Origin: Pseudomonadota bacterium
GTDB lineage: Bacteria; Pseudomonadota; Gammaproteobacteria; Steroidobacterales; Steroidobacteraceae
Direction of reading: 5' to 3'
DNA length: 64,000 nt
Assembly (NCBI GenBank): GCA_963204835.1
Contig: CAUJHJ010000017.1
Span: forward strand, 54,287 to 118,286
Shown here piece by piece: positions 58,126 to 64,000 of this stretch. The notes under the pieces are model-generated. The model saw only the letters and a program-made list of their open reading frames with translations, was not told where the DNA came from and made no database searches. A program made the translations under genes and the position numbers. The stretch's first letter is position 1, and each line of letters opens with the position of its first letter.

Positions 58126-61119
58126 CTATTGGATGCGCACGCGCAGGCGCAGCGTGAACGAGGGCTGCCCGGCCCCGCCCGCGGCGTTCATCGTGCCCGC
58201 GGGCGCGATGCGCACGCCGGTGACTGCGGCGTCGAATCCCTGTCCGTCCGGCACGGGCGTGTAGTTGTAGGGTGCGCCCCCGCCCGGCTGGTTCGAATAG
58301 CTGACCTGCGTCGCCACATTGAACGTGAGGCCGCTCGCGGGCGCGCCGTCGATGAACTCCACGGGCCCACCGCCACCGGCCGCGACATACAGCGCAGAGT
58401 TCGCCGGAACGGGATCGCTGACCACGAGCGAACTGGCATCCACGGTGCCCGGGCCGGAATTGATGACGGTGATCGAATAGCGCACCACGGCACCCGGGAT
58501 GCGCTTCGGGTTGGCAGCGGCATTGAGCGGATCGGTCAACACCTCGGAGATCTTCGCAACCTGCAATGTGGGCAGCGGCAGGGCCACGTTGAACCCGCCG
58601 ACGCCCAGGTCGAACACATTCCCCTCCGTGCCTTCCTCCGCGGTGACCCGCATCGACCAGCCGCCGATCGCGGCGCCGGGCGGCAGCGCGTAGGCGTATT
58701 CGTAGGTGCGCGTATCGGTGCCGGAATCGGCGACCTGGGTCATCGCCGCATTCGCCACCTGCGTCGCCCCATTGGCATCGACGAGGTCGAGCCGTGCGCC
58801 GGCGATATCGAAGCTGCCGAAGGGGTCGCCCACCACGGCGCGCACATGCACGGTGCTGCCGGGATAGAAGGACGCCGTGGCGGACCCGCCGGGATAGGCC
58901 GCGCTGAAACTCGCGACGCTGTCGACGTTGATGACCGTATTGCTGGCCAGCACCACGCGCGAATACGCGATGCCGCCGCTGAAGGGGTGCACGCGCGTCA
59001 CTGTCGCACCAGCGGCCGGCACGGATTGGCGCACGCTCAATGTCAGCGTCGAGCCGGCTGGAAAGGTCCGCGCAACGGCGTTGGGCAGTACGATCTGCGT
59101 CGGAAATCCGCTTCCGGTCATGTTGTTCGGAATCGAGTTCAACGCGACCGTGGTGGTCGCCACCGTACCGAGGCTGCTGCTCGAGAGCGTGACGACGAGC
59201 GTGCGGCTGCCGCCCCCGCCGCCGTTGCGCGACAACCATAGGGGCACGGCGATGTTGCCTGCCGGAATCGTTACCGCCCGCCGCAGCGGTGGCGAGAGTA
59301 CCCAGGCGTTCGTCGCGCCGGCACCGATCGTGACCACGGGCTCACCCGATGCGGACGGGACGCGCGACAGAGGTGTCCCTGCGGTACCGCGCAGGTAGAG
59401 CGGCTTGTTGCCCGCAGATGGAATCTGCGAGGGCGACACGATCACCTGGGGGGCTGCGGGCGCGGCCCCGGTACCGAAAGGATTCGTGACCGTCGCCGTA
59501 TTGTCGATCGGCGTGCCCGGCGAGGCGCCTGCCGCAATCACCACATCGAAAACGATCGTCACCGCACCGCTCGGCGGCACGGCAATGCCCGATACGTCGA
59601 GCTGCGCGGGTGTGGAACTGTCGATGGCGCCGGGCGGAATGCTCACCACGGCCAGGGACGTGGTATTGGGCGGCAGCGGGTCGGTGACGGACACCGCGGG
59701 CGCCGCGACGCCGGCTGATTCCCGCAACGTAATCGTGTAGCGCAAAGTGTCGCCGGCATCCGCTTCGCCGCCATTGAGGTCGACAACCGCCTTCGTCGAG
59801 GTGGATAGATCCGATGCGACCACGACGGCCGGATCCGTCGCCGAATTATTGCCGGGGGCGAGATCGACGCTTGCACTGGAGACTTGGGCACTGTTGGCGA
59901 CGGCAGGTATCGCAGCGGCGCCGACCGCCACGGTGAGCGTGATGTCGGGCAACGACTGGCCCGGGTCGAGGAAGGGCGGGTGCGTACAGGTCACGAGCTG
60001 GCCCGATGCGCCGCAGGTCCAGCCGGTGCCCACCGCCGAAACGAATGTAAGGCCGGCCGGCAACGTGTCCGTCACGGTCACGACGTTGTCTTCGCGCTGC
60101 TGGCCCGCCGCATTCGAGACCCGGAGCGTGTAAACGCCGTTCGCCCCGGCGGCGAAGTTGCCCGCATGGCTCTTCGTGATCGAGAGGTCCACCGTCGGCT
60201 CGCTGGTCGCCGACACGACTTGCGCGAGCAGCAGCACGAGATCGGCGCCGGCGGCAAACCGGGTGGTGGCCGAAGTCTGTCCCGGCGTGAGGAGCGCAGA
60301 GACATCGAAGGTATCGACGTCGAAGCCGTAGCTCGCGGCGTCGCCGATCGAGTTGACGGTGCCGTCGTAGGGCTGGATGAGCGGGTTGCTGCCCGCCACG
60401 TTGATGCCGTCGTTGAGCGCGGTGCCGTTGAAGCGCAGCTCTTCGGAGATCCCGTTCATCGGAGTGGAGTTGTCGGGATCGCCTTCGATGGCTACCACGG
60501 CGACACGCCCGTCGATATCAGTCACCGGAATCCGGAAGCCGTCCGGATTGAGGTTGAGTGCGCTGCCACGAAACGGCTCGAGGCCGTCGAAGACATTGAT
60601 CGCGCGCAGGCGCTCGGCCGGCGAACCGTAGATCACGACGAGCGACCAGCCCGCCGCCACGGCCGAGCTGCCGCAGTGGGGCGCGCCCGTGTTCACGGTG
60701 AGGCCGCTGAAGGTGTAGCTGCCGTTGCCGGCGACGCGGCTCGTCACGTCGGCGAAGCCGCCGAAATAGGCGAAGGGAGTGCCACCGTTGTTGTAAGTGG
60801 CCGTGAAGGTCCGGCTCGCGGCCACGCCACCGCCGTTCAGGACCACGTTGGCGTCGACGGTCGAGCCCGAACCGCCCCAATAGAGATAGGCGGCCACCAC
60901 GGACGCGCCGATGGGAATACCCGTGAGGGCCGCGGTACCCGAGGCGCCCACCGCGCAGGCGTTGCCGCCATTGTCCTGCGTGCGCAGCGTACCGCCCGTG
61001 GCGACGACATCGATGTTGCCGGTCAGGCGCGTGTAGCGCGTGATCGGCGTCTGCTGCGCATGGGCGTAGCCACCGATCGCGAACACCGCCAGCAGCAGGC
61101 ATGCACGGCTGAGGCGCAT
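58126..61119 (-). CDS. large secreted DUF11-repeat protein
   Basis: 997-residue protein. A clear signal peptide (LSRACLLLAVFAIGGYAHA) ends before QQTPITRYTRLTG. Residues about 25-300 form a domain with GASVVAAYLYWGGSGSTVDA and AAGWSLVVIYGSPAERLRAI, resembling DUF3344-type surface domains. DUF11-type repeats start near 305 (PTVDLSITKSHAGNFAAGAN), near 440 (STKAVVDLNGGEADAGDTLR) and near 850 (VLTDPLNAAANPKRIPGAVV). No LPXTG, PEP-CTERM or other anchor ends it; the last residues are a beta strand. ATG 61119 was chosen by the signal. Probably exported and cell-surface or extracellular. Confidence 0.88.
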   Translation of the reverse strand: MRLSRACLLLAVFAIGGYAHAQQTPITRYTRLTGNIDVVATGGTLRTQDNGGNACAVGASGTAALTGIPIGASVVAAYLYWGGSGSTVDANVVLNGGGVAASRTFTATYNNGGTPFAYFGGFADVTSRVAGNGSYTFSGLTVNTGAPHCGSSAVAAGWSLVVIYGSPAERLRAINVFDGLEPFRGSALNLNPDGFRIPVTDIDGRVAVVAIEGDPDNSTPMNGISEELRFNGTALNDGINVAGSNPLIQPYDGTVNSIGDAASYGFDVDTFDVSALLTPGQTSATTRFAAGADLVLLLAQVVSATSEPTVDLSITKSHAGNFAAGANGVYTLRVSNAAGQQREDNVVTVTDTLPAGLTFVSAVGTGWTCGASGQLVTCTHPPFLDPGQSLPDITLTVAVGAAAIPAVANSAQVSSASVDLAPGNNSATDPAVVVASDLSTSTKAVVDLNGGEADAGDTLRYTITLRESAGVAAPAVSVTDPLPPNTTSLAVVSIPPGAIDSSTPAQLDVSGIAVPPSGAVTIVFDVVIAAGASPGTPIDNTATVTNPFGTGAAPAAPQVIVSPSQIPSAGNKPLYLRGTAGTPLSRVPSASGEPVVTIGAGATNAWVLSPPLRRAVTIPAGNIAVPLWLSRNGGGGGSRTLVVTLSSSSLGTVATTTVALNSIPNNMTGSGFPTQIVLPNAVARTFPAGSTLTLSVRQSVPAAGATVTRVHPFSGGIAYSRVVLASNTVINVDSVASFSAAYPGGSATASFYPGSTVHVRAVVGDPFGSFDIAGARLDLVDANGATQVANAAMTQVADSGTDTRTYEYAYALPPGAAIGGWSMRVTAEEGTEGNVFDLGVGGFNVALPLPTLQVAKISEVLTDPLNAAANPKRIPGAVVRYSITVINSGPGTVDASSLVVSDPVPANSALYVAAGGGGPVEFIDGAPASGLTFNVATQVSYSNQPGGGAPYNYTPVPDGQGFDAAVTGVRIAPAGTMNAAGGAGQPSFTLRLRVRIQ

Positions 61120-61357
61120 TGCGCGGTCCCGCCCTCCCTGGTGTGGAAGCGAAGCATACCGTCGCGGCCGCGGGGCCTGCGCGGGTGAAGAGTGACGCCA
61201 TCGGCATTTTACAATTCCTGCCGCCGCGATCCGGGATAACTTAAGACACCCGTCACACTCGACCGGAACGGCCGGCGACGAGAATGCGGGCACCTCGCCA
61301 CGGAAGGCGCCTAGAACGTGTATCGGTCGCTCAAACCTGAACTTTAGGGGATCTCGC
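61120..61357. promoter_or_regulatory. divergent intergenic region of the DUF11 locus
   Basis: 238 bp separate the two divergent surface-protein transcription units. It contains an AT-richer patch at 61203-61250 (TTTTACAATT, GGGATAACTTAAGA), likely to hold the promoters; TAAAAT on the minus strand (near 61212) could be a -10 box but no good -35 was found. AGGGGAT precedes the rightward start codon. Confidence 0.4.
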
Positions 61358-61849
61358 ATGAAAGCCATGGGCCAGTCATTTTCGCTCGCCGTGCTCGCGC
61401 TGCTGCCGGCCGGCCCCACCCTCGCGCAGGAAAAGGGCTGCATCGAACTCAAGACCACGGCGCAGACCGAGCAGGTCACGGTTGGCGCCGACGGCCAGCG
61501 GCAGACGACGCTCGTCCCCGCCGCCACCGTCACGCCCGGCACCGAAGTGATCTGGACGGTGACCGCCACGAACGTCTGCGGCAAGCCCGCGGGCGACGTC
61601 GCCATCGACAGTCCCGTACCGGAGCACATGGTGTTCATCGCCGGATCGGCGGTCGCCGCCGCCTTCACGGTCAGCTATTCGATCGACGGCGCCCGCTACG
61701 GCAGCCCCGAGGCGCTGAACGTGCGCGAAGCCGACGGCAGCACGCGCCCCGCCCGTCCCGAAGAGTACCGCCACGTCCGCTATGCGATGCGCGCCGCGCT
61801 CGCGCCGGGCGCGGCCGTGACCGCGCGCTATCGCACGCGCGTCGAGTGA
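61358..61849 (+). CDS. small secreted DUF11-like protein
   Basis: 163-residue protein with a signal peptide (SFSLAVLALLPAGPTLAQ) followed by EKGCIELKTTAQTEQ. The mature part contains a single DUF11-type domain: VTPGTEVIWTVTATNVCGKP, AGDVAIDSPVPEHMVFIAGS, and a final strand ending AVTARYRTRVE. Two cysteines could form a disulfide. A ribosome site (AGGGG) precedes ATG 61358. First of the rightward surface-protein genes, 38 bp before the next. Confidence 0.8.
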   Translation: MKAMGQSFSLAVLALLPAGPTLAQEKGCIELKTTAQTEQVTVGADGQRQTTLVPAATVTPGTEVIWTVTATNVCGKPAGDVAIDSPVPEHMVFIAGSAVAAAFTVSYSIDGARYGSPEALNVREADGSTRPARPEEYRHVRYAMRAALAPGAAVTARYRTRVE

Positions 61850-61887
61850 CGTTTCCAGTTCGAGTCGCAAACCCAAGGAGTATCGCA

Positions 61888-63009
61888 ATGATCCATGCAT
61901 GGATGACACGGCGGGCCGGCCTCGCCGTCTTCACCCTCGCCGCGTTCGGCGCGTGGCAGACGGCAGGCGCCGTCGGCACCGCGGCCAACACGACGGTCAG
62001 CAACCAGTCGACCGTGAGTTACAGCGTCGGCGGCGTCGCGCAGGCGCCGATCCCGAGCTCCCCGACCGGCAACACCACGCCGGGCGGCGGTGCGCCGACC
62101 ACCTTTGTGGTCGACAACCGCATCGACCTCACCGTCGCGGAAAGCTCGGGCGGCAACACGCCAGTGACGCCCGGCCAGTTGAACCAGGTGACCGGATTCA
62201 CCGTCACCAATACGGGCAACGCGGCGCAGGGCTACCAGCTCACGCCGACGAACCTCGTGGGCGGTGCGCTGTTCGGCAACACCGACAGCACCGACGTCGC
62301 GAACCTGCGGGTGTTCGTCGACAGCAACGCCAACGGCGTCTATGACGCCGGCGTCGACACGGCCACCGCCATCGACACCCTGGCGGCGGACGCGAGCGTC
62401 GCCGTGTTCATCGTGTCCGACATTCCGGGCACGGCGACCAACGGGCAGTTCGCCAACGTGCAGCTGAGCGCGCGCGCCGCGGTCGCGGGCACGAACGGCG
62501 CCACGCTCGCCACCGAGACGAGCGGCGCCGACACGCCGGGCAGCGTCGACATCGTGTTCGGCGACGCCGCGCGCGACGCCACCGAGGTGTCGGCCGACCA
62601 GTACGCCGTCTCCTCGGCCGCGCTGTCGGTGCAGAAGACCTCGGCGGTCGTCGACGACCCGTTCAACGGCACGACCAATCCGAAGGCGATCCCGGGCGCG
62701 CATGTCGAGTACGCGATCGCGATCGCGAACACCGGCGCCGCGGCTGCCACCGGCCTGCAGATCAACGATCCGCTGCCGGCCAACACGGCCTTCCGCACGG
62801 GCGGCTACAACGCCGGCGCGAACGATGTGTCGATCACCGTGGGCGCAGGCCCCGCGACATTCTGCATCGCGGAAGCCGGTGCCGACTCGAACGCCGACGG
62901 GTGCTCGCGCACCGCCACCGACCTGGTCGTGGGCGCACCGGCCCTGACGACCGTCGCGATCGGCGCGGGCAACGCGGTGACCGTGCGCTTCCAGGTCACC
63001 ATCAACTGA
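61888..63009 (+). CDS. secreted DUF11-like protein sharing a module with the divergent gene
   Basis: 373-residue protein; AAGGAG precedes ATG 61888. A signal peptide (AGLAVFTLAAFGAWQTAGA) precedes VGTAANTTVSNQSTVSYSVG. Residues about 50-150 form a first domain with LTVAESSGGNTPVTPGQLNQ and FVDSNANGVYDAGVDTATAI, close to calcium-binding surface repeats. The C-terminal domain (about 255-373) has SAVVDDPFNGTTNPKAIPGA and VEYAIAIANTGAAAATGLQI, close to the third repeat of the divergent 997-residue protein. No membrane anchor follows. Confidence 0.82.
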   Translation: MIHAWMTRRAGLAVFTLAAFGAWQTAGAVGTAANTTVSNQSTVSYSVGGVAQAPIPSSPTGNTTPGGGAPTTFVVDNRIDLTVAESSGGNTPVTPGQLNQVTGFTVTNTGNAAQGYQLTPTNLVGGALFGNTDSTDVANLRVFVDSNANGVYDAGVDTATAIDTLAADASVAVFIVSDIPGTATNGQFANVQLSARAAVAGTNGATLATETSGADTPGSVDIVFGDAARDATEVSADQYAVSSAALSVQKTSAVVDDPFNGTTNPKAIPGAHVEYAIAIANTGAAAATGLQINDPLPANTAFRTGGYNAGANDVSITVGAGPATFCIAEAGADSNADGCSRTATDLVVGAPALTTVAIGAGNAVTVRFQVTIN

Positions 63010-63031
63010 GGACGGGCAGCCTCACGACGAG

Positions 63032-64000
63032 GTGATCTTGACGGGCCTGCAAGGCAATACTCCTGCGACACCCCGGGGCGGGTCGGCGAAAAGCCGGCCT
63101 GCCCCGGCGGCGTTTTGGCGGCGCCTCGCCGCGCGCGCAGGCTTCGTATTCGCCCTCGCGCTCTGCGCGGCAAGCGGGACGCAGGTCCTTGCGCAAACGC
63201 CACCCGGCACGGTGATCCGCAACGTCGCCGCGGTGGAGTTCCTCGGCCCGGGCGGGGCAACCCAGCGCGTCCTCACGAACGCCGCCGACCTGGTGGTCGT
63301 CCCGCCGCCGAGCCGCGCCACCCTCACCCTGCTGCGCGCGGACCCGCAGGCACCGCAGGCGAGCACGGCGCCCACGCAGTGCATCGGCTCGGCTGGCCTG
63401 GTCAGCTTGCCGCCGCCGCTGCGATCGAACGGCACCGCCATCGACCCGACGCAGCCCGTGGCGCTCGCGGCGACCGCCGCGATCCACGGTGGCGAGGCAC
63501 TGTTCCTGCGCCTGCGGGACGCAGACCAGAACCTCGATGCCACGGCGATCGACACCGTCGATCTCGACGTGACCGCGACCGGTGGCGATCGGGAGCGGGT
63601 GCGCCTCGCCGAGTCGGCGCCGAACAGCGGCGAGTTCGTCGGCTACATCCAGACCCGGGCCGCGGCAGCGAACTCCGGTGACTGCGTGCTCGAAGTCGAA
63701 CGCGACGCCACCCTCTCCTCGAGCTATATCGACCGCTTCGACGCGACCGATACGGCGAGCGCCGCGGCGCTCGTCGACCCCTTCGGGCTCGTGTTCGATT
63801 CGCGCACGGGCGCCGCCGTGAACGGCGCGCGCGTTCGGCTCGTGACCGCGGGCGGCGCGGCGGCGCAGGTATTCGGCGACGACGGCGTCAGCGCCTATCC
63901 GTCGGAAGTCGTCACGGGCCAGCCGGTCACCGATGCCGGTGGCACGATCTACAATTTTGCCGACGGCGTATTCCGCTTCCCGCTCGTGGCAAGCGGCAAC
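63032..64000 (+). CDS. large secreted surface protein, N-terminal part (runs off window)
   Basis: 323 codons from GTG 63032 remain open at the right edge. After a positively charged lead (residues 1-32) a signal peptide is visible (AGFVFALALCAASGTQVLAQ, ending near 55), then TPPGTVIRNVAAVEFLGPGG. The mature start recalls DUF11-protein N-termini; later VFDSRTGAAVNGARVRLV is like carboxypeptidase-regulatory/SdrD-type repeats, suggesting a long multi-domain product. A strong hairpin lies inside the first 25 codons. TTG 63038 is an alternative start. Confidence 0.78.
   Translation, partial: MILTGLQGNTPATPRGGSAKSRPAPAAFWRRLAARAGFVFALALCAASGTQVLAQTPPGTVIRNVAAVEFLGPGGATQRVLTNAADLVVVPPPSRATLTLLRADPQAPQASTAPTQCIGSAGLVSLPPPLRSNGTAIDPTQPVALAATAAIHGGEALFLRLRDADQNLDATAIDTVDLDVTATGGDRERVRLAESAPNSGEFVGYIQTRAAAANSGDCVLEVERDATLSSSYIDRFDATDTASAAALVDPFGLVFDSRTGAAVNGARVRLVTAGGAAAQVFGDDGVSAYPSEVVTGQPVTDAGGTIYNFADGVFRFPLVASGN
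63073..63114 (+). terminator. terminator-like hairpin inside the start of the last DUF11 gene
   Basis: Fifteen-base arms 63073-63087 and 63093-63107 pair completely (two G-U), with loop GAAAA, followed by CGGCG and TTTT. The position, 64 bases after the previous stop and within the next reading frame, could make it an intercistronic attenuator or reflect coding constraint only. Confidence 0.5.

Noticed and set aside
58126..61668. A 1180-residue form of the large DUF11 protein starting at 61668
   Set aside because: The extra 183 residues have no homology and overlap the divergent gene; a clean signal peptide starts at 61119.

Overview
The window is a high-GC proteobacterial chromosome segment, dense in housekeeping genes. 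Several features point to a gammaproteobacterium related to the Xanthomonadales/Nevskiales/Steroidobacter side of the class: the ygfB-pepP-ubiH-ubiI block, a zapA-6S RNA-fau block, a Crp/Vfr/Clp-type regulator, a Coq7-type quinone hydroxylase, LptE, Lnt, 5S-independent gene orders such as miaB-phoH-ybeY-corC-lnt, and a split (PA/PB) glycine decarboxylase under a tandem glycine riboswitch. The exact taxon is an inference; no rRNA is present. No insertion sequence, prophage, CRISPR array or integrase was seen.

Layout. 1-3.8 kb: the glycine cleavage operon gcvT-gcvH-gcvPA-gcvPB on the minus strand behind a two-aptamer glycine riboswitch (gcvPB runs off the left edge). 3.8-5.4 kb: ispG and a pterin carbinolamine dehydratase. 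5.4-10 kb (minus): two ubiquinone FAD hydroxylases, pepP and ygfB, translationally coupled. 10-12.8 kb (plus): a TIGR02449-type coiled-coil protein, zapA, 6S RNA, fau, an EVE protein, a 16-residue Lys/Ala microprotein with its own promoter and a CRP-like box, and rpiA. 12.8-14.7 kb (minus): a DUF4136 lipoprotein, tRNA-Gln, rpsI and rplM. 14.7-18.7 kb: coq7, a Crp-type regulator with an acidic tail, a membrane GAF-GGDEF protein and rpe. 18.7-29.4 kb: djlA, purC, a BtuF-like protein, a YihY-family membrane protein, pmbA/tldD (the two halves of the TldD/TldE protease), darP, purE-purK, and an ExeA-like ATPase fused to an FHA domain. 29.4-41.1 kb (mostly minus): nitrilase-rng-maf-rlmH-rsfS-nadD-holA and lptE-leuS; the latter two blocks are separated by about 3 kb that holds a HIT protein, a proline iminopeptidase with a histone-like tail, an alcohol dehydrogenase and an HExxH protein.

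41.1-51 kb: an S15/CocE hydrolase, a 0.5-kb non-coding stretch with an inverted-repeat family, an HtrA-type protease lipoprotein, and lnt-corC-ybeY-phoH-miaB-ssb. 51-58.1 kb: a VOC protein, a SorAB-like sulfite dehydrogenase pair, DUF924, a DUF2891/DUF6522 pair, a vanadium-haloperoxidase-type enzyme, a GreB-type factor and a membrane protein.

58.1-64 kb is the least ordinary part. A 997-residue secreted protein with DUF11-type repeats is divergently transcribed from at least three further secreted proteins of the same general class, the last of which runs off the right edge. One sequence module is shared across the divergent promoter, which suggests that the locus builds one extracellular or envelope structure. 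Together the window serves one-carbon/glycine metabolism, isoprenoid/ubiquinone synthesis, purine synthesis, translation and ribosome assembly, and envelope biogenesis, with the surface-protein locus as the main unexplained system.
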